A stretch of 64,000 bases of DNA from Comamonadaceae bacterium PBBC1 (GCA_002256145.1 NKIP01000006.1:1-64000), one strand, 5' to 3'. Shown: positions 45,289 to 53,844, counted from the first letter of the stretch. Numbers and translations are program-made. The notes: generated from the letters alone by a model not told the origin.

Positions 45289-46157
45289 GCGGCTTCTTTC
45301 AAAACATCGAGCGAGGTTTTCAGGGCGCTTTCGGGCATGCCGCCCTTCCAAGGCAAGTCCACCGGGTAGCTGTTGACCAAGCAGTCGTCGGGCAGGCAGC
45401 TGATGGGCGTGAAGTCACGGTGGGCAATGTATTCGGGGCGCTTGTGGCGGCGGATGTGGTTGGACACGGCGCACAGGCTCAGGTACACACTGACCCGATT
45501 CCAGGGCGAGAGGTTGCTGGCCGAGGCGTGCACCAAGCAGCTGTGGAACAGGATCATGGAGCCCGCAGGCCCGGTGGGGCTGACGATGCCGCCCTCTTTG
45601 CCGCCTGCACGCTCGACCAACTGGGCAATCAGGTCGTTGTCCACCGTCCACAGCGGATAGCTGGTGGTCGACAGGTCGTGTTTGGCCTCGACCACGCCCT
45701 TTTTGTGGCTGCCGGGGATGAACATCAGCGGGCCGTTGAAGGGGTTCACGTCGTCCAGAAAAATCGCCACGTTCATGGCCCGCTCGGTGGGCATCAGGTC
45801 GTCGTTGAGCCAGGTGCCGTAGTCCTGGTGCCACTGCCACACATCGCCCTCAAAAGCCATCTTGCCGTTGATCTTGAACTGGTGCATGTACAGCTCTTCG
45901 CCAAACAGGTCTTGCACGGGCTCGATCATGCGGGGGTGGCGGGCCAGCTTGGCAAAGGGCTCGCTGTACATGTGCGCTGCAAAGTTGGTGCGCACGGCGT
46001 CGCTGCCTTTTTCGCGCACGTTGTAGGCCTCGCGGCGGCTGTACAACTCGGGCACGGCATCGGTCAGGTTTTTGGTTTCTTCGGGCGTGAACAGTCCTGG
46101 GAAGAACAAATAACCGTCGCGGTCAAATTGTTCCAATTGTTCGGGGGTCAGTCTCAT
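45285..46157 (-). CDS. PhyH-family Fe(II)/2-oxoglutarate dioxygenase
   Basis: The 290-residue protein is a cupin-fold oxygenase of the phytanoyl-CoA/ectoine hydroxylase type. It starts MRLTPEQLEQFDRDGYLFFPG, the family N-terminus. The iron ligands are His and Asp in VWQWHQDYGTW near residue 130 and the distal His in LFHSCLVHASASN near 215; 'RAMNVAIFLDDVNPFNGPLMFIPGSHKKG' carries further family residues. The sequence around QWHQDYGTW is closer to ectoine-hydroxylase-like members than to phytanoyl-CoA enzymes. It overlaps GntR upstream and the oxidoreductase downstream by 4 bp each, so all three are one transcript. Confidence 0.88.
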   Translation of the reverse strand: MRLTPEQLEQFDRDGYLFFPGLFTPEETKNLTDAVPELYSRREAYNVREKGSDAVRTNFAAHMYSEPFAKLARHPRMIEPVQDLFGEELYMHQFKINGKMAFEGDVWQWHQDYGTWLNDDLMPTERAMNVAIFLDDVNPFNGPLMFIPGSHKKGVVEAKHDLSTTSYPLWTVDNDLIAQLVERAGGKEGGIVSPTGPAGSMILFHSCLVHASASNLSPWNRVSVYLSLCAVSNHIRRHKRPEYIAHRDFTPISCLPDDCLVNSYPVDLPWKGGMPESALKTSLDVLKEAA

Positions 46158-46840
46158 GCTTGTGCTCCTGTTTTGAGGTGTTGAATTTGTTCGGAAAGTC
46201 GGGCCGTGAGTTGCACGCTGGCCTCGTGGGCGTGTTCTTGCACCAGGCTCACTGCCTCATCGGCGTCGCCTGTAGCAATGGCTTGGGCAATGGCTTCGTG
46301 TTCGTCCCACACCGTTTGGCGCTGGTGAGACGACTGCAGCACCGCGCCCATGACGCGCTTGAGGTGGTGCCAATGCAGCTCAATGCTTTGCGCGATGAGG
46401 GGGTTGCCCGAGGCTTGGTAAATGGCGCGGTGAAAGGCCAAATCGGCCTGGATCATGGCTTGCACATCACGCGTTTGATGGACCTTTCGGCCTTGGCGCA
46501 TGACCTCTGGGTCGATCTTTGCGCTCCGCTCGGCTGCCAAACGCACAGCCAAAGCGTCCAGACTGCCACGCACTTGGTACACCTGGGCGATCCAGTTCAC
46601 ATCGAGTTGCGTGACTTGCACGCCTCGGCCGGGAGCGTCTTCCACAAAGCCGTCTTTTTTGAGCAAACGCAGGGCTTGCAACACAGGTTGCCGTGAGACA
46701 GAAAAGCGATGGGCCAAATCGTCTTGCGTCAAGCGCTCACCCGGGGCCAAAGTGCCCTCGCTGATGGCGTCCAGCAAACGTGCATAAATTTGCTCCACCA
46801 GATCGGGGGCTGTGGTCAGTTGAAGGGGTGAGGAGCTCAT
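46154..46840 (-). CDS. GntR-family (FCD) transcriptional regulator
   Basis: The 228-residue protein has a winged-helix N-domain (APDLVEQIYARLLDAISEGTLAPGERLTQDDLAHRFSVSRQPVLQALRLL, residues 10-70) and a helical FCD ligand domain with 'AFHRAIYQASGNPLI' and later His residues that bind metal and effector. The start is set at the ATG at 46840, because the operator TGTATACAGAATACA lies directly upstream and the ORF-track start at 46867 would put it inside the gene. Placed first in the operon it controls, it probably represses its own promoter until an acidic intermediate binds. Confidence 0.88.
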   Translation of the reverse strand: MSSSPLQLTTAPDLVEQIYARLLDAISEGTLAPGERLTQDDLAHRFSVSRQPVLQALRLLKKDGFVEDAPGRGVQVTQLDVNWIAQVYQVRGSLDALAVRLAAERSAKIDPEVMRQGRKVHQTRDVQAMIQADLAFHRAIYQASGNPLIAQSIELHWHHLKRVMGAVLQSSHQRQTVWDEHEAIAQAIATGDADEAVSLVQEHAHEASVQLTARLSEQIQHLKTGAQA

Positions 46841-46843
46841 GTC

Positions 46844-46858
46844 TGTATACAGAATACA
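46844..46858. promoter_or_regulatory. GntR-type operator directly before the GntR start codon
   Basis: TGTAT-ACAGA-ATACA is an inverted repeat 4 bp upstream of the ATG, with no Shine-Dalgarno visible, suggesting a leaderless or very short-leader transcript. TGTATAC-type sites are known for FCD-type GntR proteins. Confidence 0.55.
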
Positions 46859-46964
46859 AAGATTCAAAGCGATCTTGAATGGGTGGTTACCCGAAGTTCA
46901 ACGCTGAAACGGCTTCTTTGGCATGACCGCGTTTGGCCATGACCTCTCTTTGACGGAGCCCGAT

Positions 46965-47182
46965 TTTTTGTGGGCCCTGCATTTTGTGGGAGCTCAGCCC
47001 TCGGGGCGATCATCGTGGCCTTTGTAGATGCTTGCCCTGCAAGCGATCAACCGTCACATCCAACAACCTTCGCCATCGCCAGCAGGGCTGGCTCTTACAA
47101 AAAACCTTGACCGTTGCTGCCTTTGTAGAAGCTTGCCCTGCAAGCGATCAATCGTCGCCATCAGGGCTGTCTCCTAAACAAA
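46965..47182. repeat. Dispersed palindromic repeats, copy 2 (compound)
   Basis: TTTTTTGTGGG and TTTTGTGGGAGCTCAGCCC occur in tandem at about 46963 and 46982, followed by CCCTCGGGGCGAT, as in the 56.4-kb copy. The right part carries GGCTGGCTCTTACAAAAA and GGGCTGTCTCCTAAACAAA as the closing arms. Confidence 0.55.
47019..47156. repeat. Two 37-bp direct repeats, 101 bp apart
   Basis: CCTTTGTAGA(T/A)GCTTGCCC... at 47019-47055 and 47120-47156 differ at only two positions over 37 bp. Both contain GCTTGCCCTGCAAGCGATCAA, itself an imperfect palindrome (CTTGC-CCT-GCAAG). Confidence 0.8.
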
Positions 47183-47288
47183 GGGGGCTGTGCACAGACC
47201 CACGGGCCTCATTTGTAGAGACCCCCCACAGGGTTGATTGACGCTTGCGACACGCACACAAAGGCCTCAATGGGATAATCTGGCCCCT

Positions 47289-48116
47289 ATGACGATCACC
47301 CTCAAAACCGCCCAAGACATCGAAGGCATGCGCGTGGCTTGCCGCCTGGCCTCCGAAGTCCTCGACTACATCGCACCGTTCATCAAGCCGGGCATCACCA
47401 CCAACGAGATTGACAAGCTCTGCCACGACTACATGGTCGATGTGCAAGGTTGCATTCCCGCCCCTCTGAATTACGCGCCGGGGGGTTACAAGCCTTACCC
47501 CAAGTCGATCTGCACCTCGATCAACCACCAGGTCTGCCACGGCATTCCCAACGACAAGCCGCTCAAAAAAGGCGACTCGGTCAACATCGACATCACCACC
47601 ATCAAGGACGGTTGGCACGGTGACACCAGCCGCATGTTCCATGTGGGCGAGGCCTCGATTGCGGCCAAACGCCTGGCCACCGTGACCTACGAAGCCATGT
47701 GGAAAGGCATTGAGCAGGTCAAGCCCGGTGCCCATTTGGGCGACATTGGCCACGCCATTCAAAAGTTTGCCGAAGGCCACGGCTTTTCGGTGGTGCGTGA
47801 GTTTTGTGGTCACGGCATTGGCCGGGGCTTTCACGAAGAGCCGCAAGTGCTGCACTACGGCAAGCCCGGCACCCTGGTCGAGTTGGTGCCCGGCATGGTC
47901 TTCACCATCGAGCCCATGATCAACGCGGGCAAGCGCGACATCAAGGAAATGGGCGACGGCTGGACCATCGTGACCAAAGACCATTCGCTCTCGGCCCAAT
48001 GGGAGCACACGGTGGTGGTGACCGAAACCGGCTACGAGGTCTTGACCTTGTCTGCAGGCAGCCCCGCCGTCCCGGCATTCATCCAGCCCGTCATCATCGA
48101 CCAAGCCACCGCCTGA
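47289..48116 (+). CDS. map: Type I methionine aminopeptidase
   Basis: MAP removes the N-terminal Met from new proteins. The start is the ATG at 47289 ([20 protein letters not shown]). The 275-residue protein has His in [12 protein letters not shown], the metal Asp residues in [20 protein letters not shown], His in [13 protein letters not shown], and Glu in FTIEPMIN and [13 protein letters not shown]. All five metal ligands are present. Its stop is one base before the glnD ATG, so the two genes are cotranscribed. Confidence 0.96.
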   Translation: MTITLKTAQDIEGMRVACRLASEVLDYIAPFIKPGITTNEIDKLCHDYMVDVQGCIPAPLNYAPGGYKPYPKSICTSINHQVCHGIPNDKPLKKGDSVNIDITTIKDGWHGDTSRMFHVGEASIAAKRLATVTYEAMWKGIEQVKPGAHLGDIGHAIQKFAEGHGFSVVREFCGHGIGRGFHEEPQVLHYGKPGTLVELVPGMVFTIEPMINAGKRDIKEMGDGWTIVTKDHSLSAQWEHTVVVTETGYEVLTLSAGSPAVPAFIQPVIIDQATA

Positions 48117-48117
48117 G

Positions 48118-50793
48118 ATGAGCGCTCAGGCCTCCTCCACAGACCCCGCAAGCCCTGAGGGGCTCTCGCCTTTGGCCGACCTGGCCCAGCTGCGCGAGAC
48201 CTACAAGCACGACAAAGCCGCCGTTTTGCACAACTTGGCGCACAGTGGTGCCGTGGCGCGAGGGCTCAAGCAAACCCTTCGTCAACTGTCCATCTTGGCC
48301 GATGGCCTGCTGATTCAGTTGTGGCAAAACGCGGGATTTGCGCCGGATGTGTGTCTGGTGGCGGTGGGTGGCTTTGGGCGGGCCGAGCTGTTTCCCTCTT
48401 CGGACGTGGATGTTTTGGTGCTCTTGCCCGATGGCCAATCGCCCGAGTCCTCGCCCGAATTGCAAGCGCAGCTGGAGCGCTTCATTGGCAGCTGCTGGGA
48501 CACAGGCCTGGAAATCGGCTCCAGTGTGCGCACCCTGAGCGAGTGCCTGGCCGAGTCGGCCAAAGACATCACGGTGCAAACCTCGCTGCTGGAGTCGCGC
48601 CGCGTGACCGGCAACACCCGCTTGTTCACCGAGTTTCAAAAGCAATTCCAGGCGGCCATGGACCCGCAGGCTTTTTGGGTGGCCAAAACCCTGGAAATGC
48701 GCCAGCGCCACACCAAATACGAAGACACGCCTTACGCCCTGGAGCCCAACTGCAAGGAATCGCCCGGCGGGCTGCGCGACTTGCAGGTGATTTTGTGGGT
48801 GGCCCGCGCTGCAGGCTTGGGCCACAGCTGGGACGAACTGGCCCGCAAAGGGCTGGCCACGCCCTTGGAGGCGCGGCAAATCAAGCGCAACGAAGCCCTG
48901 CTGGGCCTGATCCGCGCCCGCTTGCACCTGCAAGCCAAACGTCGCGAAGACCGGCTGGTGTTTGACCTGCAGACCAATGTGGCCGAATCGTTTGGCTATG
49001 CGTCAGACGTGACGCCCGAGGGCCGCTTGGCCCTGCGTGCCAGCGAAAAGCTGATGCGCCAATACTATTGGGCCGCCAAGGCGGTGACCCAGCTCAACCA
49101 GATTTTGCTGCTCAACATCGAAGACCGGCTGCAAGCCGACCGGGGTGAATCGGTCACCGATTTCCGGCCACTGAACGAACGGTTTTTTGAAAAAGCCGGG
49201 CTGATTGAAGTGGCCAGCGACGACCTGTACCAAAAGCACCCCCACGCCATCTTGGAGACCTTTTTGCTCTACCAAGCCACACCGGGCGTGAAGGGCTTGT
49301 CGGCCAGAACACTGCGTGCGCTGTACAACGTGCGGTCCATCATGAACGGGCGCTTTCGGGCCGACCCGGTCAACCGCCAGACCTTTTTGCAAATCCTGCA
49401 AGAGCCTCAGGGCATCACGCACGCGATGCGTTTGATGAACGAGACCTCGGTGCTGGGGCGCTATTTGTGGGTGTTTCGGCGCATCGTGGGCCAGATGCAG
49501 CACGACCTGTTTCATGCCTACACGGTGGACCAGCACATCCTGATGGTGCTGCGCAATGTGCGGCGCTTTTTCATGGCCGAGCACGCCCATGAATATCCGT
49601 TTTGCTCGCAACTGGCTGGTGGCTGGGACAAGCCCTGGATTTTGTACACCGCCGCCTTGTTTCACGACATTGCCAAAGGCCGTGGCGGCGACCACTCCAA
49701 GCTGGGCATTGCCGAAGTGCGGACCTTCTGCCGCCAGCACGGGGTCGACAAAGCCGACGCCCAGTTGGTCGAGTTTTTGGTGGGGGAACACCTGACCATG
49801 AGCCATGTGGCCCAAAAAGAAGACCTGAGCGACCCCGAAGTCATTGGCCGCTTTGCGCAGCGCGTGGGCAACGAGCGTCGCCTGACTGCGCTGTATTTGC
49901 TCACCGTGGCCGACATTCGCGGCACCAGCCCCAAGGTCTGGAACGCCTGGAAAGGCAAGCTGCTGGAAGACCTGTACAAATCCACCCTGCGTGTGCTGGG
50001 CGGCCGCGCACCGGACGCCAACGCCGAAGTCGAGGCCCGCAAGCGCGACGCCCTGATCGAGCTGGCCCGCCACAGCGAACCGCACGAAGGGCAAAAGGCC
50101 CTGTGGGACACGCTGGATGTGGGCTACTTCATGCGCCACGACGCGTCGGACATCGCCTGGCACGCCCGCCAACTCTCGCGCCATGTGGCCAAACCCGCCG
50201 ATGGCCCGGGCAAACCCATTGTGCGTGCCCGCATATCGCCAGTGGGCGAAGGCTTGCAAGTGCTGGTTTTCTCGCCCGATCAACCCGACTTGTTTGCCCG
50301 CATTTGTGGTCATTTTGACCAGTCAGGCTTCAGCATTCTGGACGCCAAGATCCACACCACCCGCACTGGCTGGGCGCTGGACACCTTCCAGATCGTCACG
50401 CCCATGCTGCCCGAGCACTACCGTGAACTGCTGAGCATGGTCGAGTCCGGTCTGACACAAACCCTGGAAAAACAAGGCCCCTTGCCCGCCCCCACCCGCG
50501 GACGGGTGTCACGCCGCGTGAAAAGCTTCCCGGTCACCCCGCGCGTGAGCCTGAACCCCGACGACAAGGCCCAAAGCTGGCTGCTCAGCATCTCGGCCAG
50601 TGACCGCATCGGCCTGCTTTACAACATCGCGCGCGTGCTGGCCAAACACGGCCTGCATTTGCGGCTCGCCAAAATCAGCACCTTGGGCGAACGCGTGGAA
50701 GACACCTTCCTCATCAGCGGTGCCGAGTTGCAACAAAACAAAGCACAAATCGAAATCGAGACAGAGTTGTTGGGGGCGCTGCAGTCGGCTTGA
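48118..50793 (+). CDS. glnD: PII uridylyltransferase/uridylyl-removing enzyme GlnD
   Basis: GlnD senses glutamine and modifies the PII signal proteins to control nitrogen assimilation. The 891-residue protein has the nucleotidyltransferase motif [20 protein letters not shown] near residue 82, an HD hydrolase domain with [16 protein letters not shown] near 515, and two C-terminal ACT domains ([21 protein letters not shown] near 715 and [26 protein letters not shown] near 822). The full domain set and length match the family. It follows map by one base. Confidence 0.96.
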   Translation: MSAQASSTDPASPEGLSPLADLAQLRETYKHDKAAVLHNLAHSGAVARGLKQTLRQLSILADGLLIQLWQNAGFAPDVCLVAVGGFGRAELFPSSDVDVLVLLPDGQSPESSPELQAQLERFIGSCWDTGLEIGSSVRTLSECLAESAKDITVQTSLLESRRVTGNTRLFTEFQKQFQAAMDPQAFWVAKTLEMRQRHTKYEDTPYALEPNCKESPGGLRDLQVILWVARAAGLGHSWDELARKGLATPLEARQIKRNEALLGLIRARLHLQAKRREDRLVFDLQTNVAESFGYASDVTPEGRLALRASEKLMRQYYWAAKAVTQLNQILLLNIEDRLQADRGESVTDFRPLNERFFEKAGLIEVASDDLYQKHPHAILETFLLYQATPGVKGLSARTLRALYNVRSIMNGRFRADPVNRQTFLQILQEPQGITHAMRLMNETSVLGRYLWVFRRIVGQMQHDLFHAYTVDQHILMVLRNVRRFFMAEHAHEYPFCSQLAGGWDKPWILYTAALFHDIAKGRGGDHSKLGIAEVRTFCRQHGVDKADAQLVEFLVGEHLTMSHVAQKEDLSDPEVIGRFAQRVGNERRLTALYLLTVADIRGTSPKVWNAWKGKLLEDLYKSTLRVLGGRAPDANAEVEARKRDALIELARHSEPHEGQKALWDTLDVGYFMRHDASDIAWHARQLSRHVAKPADGPGKPIVRARISPVGEGLQVLVFSPDQPDLFARICGHFDQSGFSILDAKIHTTRTGWALDTFQIVTPMLPEHYRELLSMVESGLTQTLEKQGPLPAPTRGRVSRRVKSFPVTPRVSLNPDDKAQSWLLSISASDRIGLLYNIARVLAKHGLHLRLAKISTLGERVEDTFLISGAELQQNKAQIEIETELLGALQSA

Positions 50794-50885
50794 TTTGGCG
50801 TTTTTGATCGAACATTTGTTGGCTTTTAACGTTTTCCGATCGCCTGTGTGGCTCATCCTCGAGCGCTTTTCATCCTTGTAGGTTT

Positions 50886-50955
50886 GTCATCCTCGGGCTT
50901 GACCCGATGGTCCATGGCTGATTGAACATGGATTCCGGGACAAGTCGGGAATGAC
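50886..50955. repeat. Long imperfect palindrome with GTCAT/ATGAC ends
   Basis: GTCATCCTCGGGCTTGACCC ... GGGACAAGTCGGGAATGAC pairs around CCATG...CATGG. It is of the intergenic type GTCATTCCCG-CTTGACCCGGGAATCCATG known in many Proteobacteria. It lies between glnD and the TA island; the rest of the 248-bp gap holds nothing recognised. Confidence 0.65.
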
Positions 50956-51041
50956 GAACTCTGCAATTCAAACTTCATGCGGCCGAATCTATAACTTGTC
51001 ACCGTTGTGCTCAGGCCAGGCCCCCAGACAAGCATCACAGA

Positions 51042-51668
51042 CTACAAGGATCGCGGTGCGTGTGGCGCAGATGGCTGCACCTTTTTAGCCCAAGCAGGAG
51101 GCCGGGGCACCTGCCAATGCCACACACCGTGACGCCAGCGCGCCACCAGTTTGGGGCCGGAAATCCCGTTGCGGCCCACACCGGATGTGTCGTACAGCAA
51201 AGCCAAATCGGCCAAAGGCATGGCCTGCTGCAAATGCTGCAAGGTGCGTGGATAGCGTGCCAAGATGCGCTCTGGCGGCACATCGTGCCCACCTTCGGCC
51301 ACCCGTTGCGCCACCCGGCCCAGCAACTGGCGCGGATCGTTGACACACACCACCAGCAACACCACCGCAAAGCCTGCGGCTCGGGCCTCTTGCATCAAAG
51401 TCAGCTTGGACGGGTGAGAAAACACCGTCTCGCTCACAAACGACAGCCCTTGCGCCAAACAAGCCGCACGACGGGCATCGGCCCAAGTCCGCGCCTGAGC
51501 CGAACGGGCTTGTGGATCGGTGATGTGCTGCAAGGCAGCGGCTTCGTGCAGGTCCGCATTCACAAACTCCGCCCCGGCCGGAAGCAAGCCCGATGAGACG
51601 GCAGAGCGGTACAGCGTGGATTTGCCCGCCCCGTTGGGGCCGGCCAGCAAATAAAAAACGGGTTTCAA
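51042..51668 (-). CDS. Zeta-toxin-like P-loop kinase
   Basis: Zeta toxins phosphorylate UDP-N-acetylglucosamine or related sugars. The protein begins just before FYLLAGPNGAGKSTLYRSA, whose P-loop AGPNGAGKST is the family hallmark. It continues FVNADLHEAAALQH, 'FVSETVFSHPSKLTLMQEA' and 'VLLVVCVNDPRQLLGRVAQRVAEGGHDVPPERILARY' region, all in the zeta-like order. The start is uncertain. The long ORF to 51830 overlaps the antitoxin out of frame; TTG at 51668 gives about 208 residues and lies 13 bp after the antitoxin stop. It is transcribed after the ParD-like antitoxin. Confidence 0.82.
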   Translation of the reverse strand: MKPVFYLLAGPNGAGKSTLYRSAVSSGLLPAGAEFVNADLHEAAALQHITDPQARSAQARTWADARRAACLAQGLSFVSETVFSHPSKLTLMQEARAAGFAVVLLVVCVNDPRQLLGRVAQRVAEGGHDVPPERILARYPRTLQHLQQAMPLADLALLYDTSGVGRNGISGPKLVARWRHGVWHWQVPRPPAWAKKVQPSAPHAPRSL

Positions 51669-51681
51669 ACGAGGCCGTTGC

Positions 51682-52020
51682 TCAGGCGGCCTTGACCACC
51701 TGACGGCGGTTGCTCTGCACCGTCTGGCGCACGGCCTGGGCCAGGCGGCCGGTGCTTTCGGCGGCCACAAAATCCGCCTCAATGGCGTCCAGTGGGTCGG
51801 CCGCAGACACCGTGGTGGTTTGACGCACATCGTAGAGTGCGATGGCTTCTCGGGCCTCAGAGATGGTCAAACCCGAAGCTTCGGCAATGCGCCCCAGCGT
51901 GGCCCAGTACTCGATTTGCCCCGCCACCGAGCGGCGCATGGGCGTGGCCGCTTCGCGGGCTTGGCTGACCAAACCGGAAGGCAATTTGACAGATGCAAAC
52001 GAAGAAGGTGATGCAGACAT
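51682..52020 (-). CDS. ParD-like antitoxin
   Basis: The start is the ATG at 52020, preceded by AAAGGAG seven bases upstream; the ORF-track start at 52170 is not supported. The 112-residue product starts MSASPSSFASVKLPSGLVSQ and continues AREAATPMRRSVAGQIEYWATLGR, the ribbon-helix-helix pattern of ParD-like antitoxins. A longer tail (about residues 60-112) would contact the toxin. The same N-terminal sequence recurs, damaged, at 53420-53596. It is the first gene of the zeta-type operon. Confidence 0.82.
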   Translation of the reverse strand: MSASPSSFASVKLPSGLVSQAREAATPMRRSVAGQIEYWATLGRIAEASGLTISEAREAIALYDVRQTTTVSAADPLDAIEADFVAAESTGRLAQAVRQTVQSNRRQVVKAA

Positions 52021-52141
52021 GAGACGCTCCTTTATGGCGCATTTTGCGCCAAAACGGACGCATCTGGCCATCTGGCGTGAACAAATCCTCATCGACACGG
52101 GAAAAACACCTGCATCCATCCACACCACCCGTGCCCAAGGC

Positions 52142-52150
52142 TGTGGATAA
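52142..52150. promoter_or_regulatory. TGTGGATAA (perfect DnaA-box 9-mer), copy 1
   Basis: TGTGGATAA is the complement of the DnaA consensus TTATCCACA. It lies in the leader of the zeta/ParD operon, 122 bp upstream of the antitoxin start, and recurs at 53712-53720 in the duplicated leader. One 9-mer can occur by chance; its conservation in both copies is what makes it worth listing. Confidence 0.45.
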
Positions 52151-52272
52151 ACCCCGGAACAAGTGCCCAAAGGCGCATGCCTATTGGGCTGGCGGCGTGC
52201 GCTTAAAAAACAGGCAAGAATGAAGATTGAATGCGGCCAGTGAGCGGGACTGCCGCGATGCCCCTCCTGAAC

Positions 52273-52719
52273 TCATCGGGCCACCACATCAAGGCGGGGA
52301 ACGACCTCATCGTCATCATCGCCATCGTCGTGCAGCAACTCAAAGGCCTTGAAGACCGCGCGCTCAACGCGCTTGACCAAACCTTCGTCGCTGAAAACCC
52401 CAGGGTAGGTCTTGCGCAGCTTGGCGCTGACTTTCAGGTTCGTCACCAAGGATCGAATGATCGTCGCATAGTCCTCGTCGCGGCCCTCAATGATTTCCTT
52501 CAGGCTGCCTACCGCGATGTCGTAGCGCCGCAGGTACACCGCCTCGTCCTTGAGCCCATGCAAAATCGAGTGACGAATGACGACGACCAGGTATTCAGAC
52601 TGGAATGTGAGATCAGCATATCGCCAAGTGGCTAAGCCCCGATGGAACCTGATTGGCCTGATTTTTGGTATCTCTGATAATACCAATATGACTTTTAACC
52701 CCCGCATCGTCATCGACAC
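52273..52719 (-). pseudogene. Probable C-terminal remnant of a Fic-family protein
   Basis: The 148-residue frame has no recognisable N-domain. Its C-terminal part (YLRRYDIAVGSLKEIIEG ... VSAKLRKTYPGVFSDEGL ... VKRVERAVFKAFE) resembles the helical tail after the Fic domain in some Fic proteins (a 'Y D ... I ... D ... N.G.LS...R..F..L.DE...IE' pattern). No HPFxxGNGR motif is present. The first 30 residues run through the operator and start region of the divergent PIN gene, so the real homologous part probably begins near 52625. It is read as a 5'-truncated remnant; identity is uncertain. Confidence 0.4.
52665..52686. promoter_or_regulatory. Operator before the PIN/CopG-type pair
   Basis: TTGGTAT-CTCTGATA-ATACCAA is a perfect 7-bp inverted repeat ending one base before the ATG at 52688. 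It fits binding by the dimeric antitoxin encoded downstream. Confidence 0.6.
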
Positions 52720-53110
52720 GAATGTGCTTTACAGCGCGTTGCGTTCACAGCTGGGGGTGTCTTATCGGCTGTTGAGCATGGTGAGGCAAGCGCGATTTTT
52801 GCCGCAGGTGTCAGCGCCACTGATTGCCGAATACGAAGACGTCCTCAAGCGCGGGCAACTGGCATTGAGCCACGCCCAAATTGACGATGTCATCGACTAC
52901 TTATGCGCCCAAAGTGAACACCACCGGATTTTTTACCTCTGGCGACCCTTGCTCAAAGACCCCAACAACGACTTTATCTTGGAGCTGGCCGTCAAGGCCC
53001 AAGCCAGCATCGTGACTTGGAACGTGGCTGACTTCAAAAAAGCTGCGAGCCTCCATGTTCAAGTCATGAGCCCCCGACAACTGCTAGAAATTCTGGAGAA
53101 ATCATCATGA
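52688..53110 (+). CDS. PIN-family putative toxin
   Basis: The start is the ATG at 52688; the ORF-track start at 52577 lies upstream of the operator. The 140-residue protein opens MTFNPRIVIDTNVLYSAL, with the first PIN Asp, then 'ISAPLIAEYEDVLKRGQ'-type sequence with the Glu, then WRPLLKDPNNDFILELAVKAQASIVTWNVADFKKA with the remaining Asp residues. This is the longer 'PIN_3' type often annotated as a toxin component. Unusually, it precedes its antitoxin. It overlaps the next gene by 4 bp. Confidence 0.85.
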   Translation: MTFNPRIVIDTNVLYSALRSQLGVSYRLLSMVRQARFLPQVSAPLIAEYEDVLKRGQLALSHAQIDDVIDYLCAQSEHHRIFYLWRPLLKDPNNDFILELAVKAQASIVTWNVADFKKAASLHVQVMSPRQLLEILEKSS

Positions 53111-53343
53111 GCACCATCAGCATTCGCCTGCCCGACTCGCTGCACAGCATGGCCAAAACCATGGCCAGCCAGGACCATGTGTCCATGAACCAGTTCATCG
53201 CCAGCGCCGTGGCAGAAAAAGTCTCGGCTTTGGCCACAGAAACCTACCTCAAGGAACGCGCCGAACGGGCCAGCGTGGACAAGTTCAAGGCTGCATTGGC
53301 CGCTGTGCCAAAGCAGCCACCGGATGCACATGACGCCCTCTGA
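53107..53343 (+). CDS. CopG/HicB-type antitoxin
   Basis: The 78-residue protein starts MSTISIRLPDSLHSMAKTMASQDHVSMNQFIASAVAEKVSAL, the ribbon-helix-helix pattern with the strand ISIRLPDSL and two helices. The last 25 residues would bind the PIN toxin. The ATG overlaps the toxin stop (ATGA), and the toxin-first order means translation of the antitoxin depends on the toxin gene. Confidence 0.85.
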   Translation: MSTISIRLPDSLHSMAKTMASQDHVSMNQFIASAVAEKVSALATETYLKERAERASVDKFKAALAAVPKQPPDAHDAL

Positions 53344-53419
53344 GGCCACAACAGCGCCCGCGCCACCCTCGCGCTGACCTCACACCAAGCCAGAACTGCG
53401 CGACCCACGGCGTGCGCGG

Positions 53420-53596
53420 CTTGGCTGGTTGAACCTTTTTGGCCCAAGCTTGGGCCAGACGGCCCAAAGTCGCCCAATGCCCGATCTGCCCGGCCACCGA
53501 ACGGCGCATGCTTGAGGCCGCGTCACGGGCCTGATTGACCCAACCAGAAGACAACTTGTCGGATGAGGACGAAGACGAAGACGACGATGCGGACAG
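53420..53596 (-). pseudogene. Collapsed second copy of the zeta/ParD locus
   Basis: The frame reads LSASSSSSSSSSDKLSSG, then WVNQARDAASSMRRSVAGQI, then GHWATLGRLAQAWAKKVQPA. The first 50 or so codons match the intact ParD-like antitoxin (SASPSSFASVKLPSGLVSQ, MRRSVAGQIEYWATLGR), and the end matches the zeta toxin C-terminus (PAWAKKVQP). The roughly 800 bp between are missing, so antitoxin start and toxin end are fused. The antitoxin ATG is CTG here, and the Shine-Dalgarno AAAGGAG has become AAATGGAG, creating a new ATG at 53608. The gene is probably dead as a TA pair, though a small protein could still be made. Confidence 0.75.
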
Positions 53597-53810
53597 GAGG
53601 CTCTCCATTTGGCGCATTTGGTGCCATAAAAAGCCAAAACGGCCATGCAACGCTCAAAAAACCATGGCTCAAACCGTGAAAAAAAGCATCCACACCCAGC
53701 GTGTTCAAGCCTGTGGATAAGCCCTAGGACAACTGCGCCAAGGCGCATGGGGACTGTGCTGGCGAGGAGCGCCTAAAAAATAGGCAAATCAATAACCGCC
53801 TGAGACCCCA
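53597..53810. repeat. Duplicated leader of the zeta/ParD locus
   Basis: It aligns with 52021-52222 over most of its length: GGCGCATTT, CATCCACAC, 'CTGTGGATAA', 'AAGGCGCATG' and 'AAAAAA(C/T)AGGCAA' appear in the same order in both. It marks the two loci as copies. Confidence 0.7.
53712..53720. promoter_or_regulatory. TGTGGATAA (perfect DnaA-box 9-mer), copy 2
   Basis: Same 9-mer and same setting as 52142-52150, in the leader of the collapsed TA copy. Confidence 0.45.
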
Positions 53811-53844
53811 GAATAATCAGTGCCCAATCAACGGAAGTTGAAAG

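Larger units (their letters stand above)
46868..47288. other. Intergenic repeat cluster before map
   Basis: About 420 bp without a credible gene. It holds dispersed palindromic repeat sequence (46965-47182) including two 37-bp direct repeats spaced 101 bp apart. Confidence 0.6.
53344..53844. other. Decayed zeta/ParD locus and spacer
   Basis: There is no intact gene in these 500 bp. It consists of the collapsed TA remnant (53420-53596), its duplicated leader (53597-53810) and a short spacer before ygiQ. Confidence 0.6.

Noticed and set aside
46965-47182. Repeats before map as a CRISPR array
   Set aside because: Only two direct copies 101 bp apart, no uniform spacers and no cas genes. They fit the dispersed palindromic repeat family instead.
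51682-52170. Longer form of the ParD-like antitoxin (162 residues)
   Set aside because: The ATG at 52020 has a good Shine-Dalgarno, the collapsed copy aligns from there, and the upstream part is leader containing the TGTGGATAA site.
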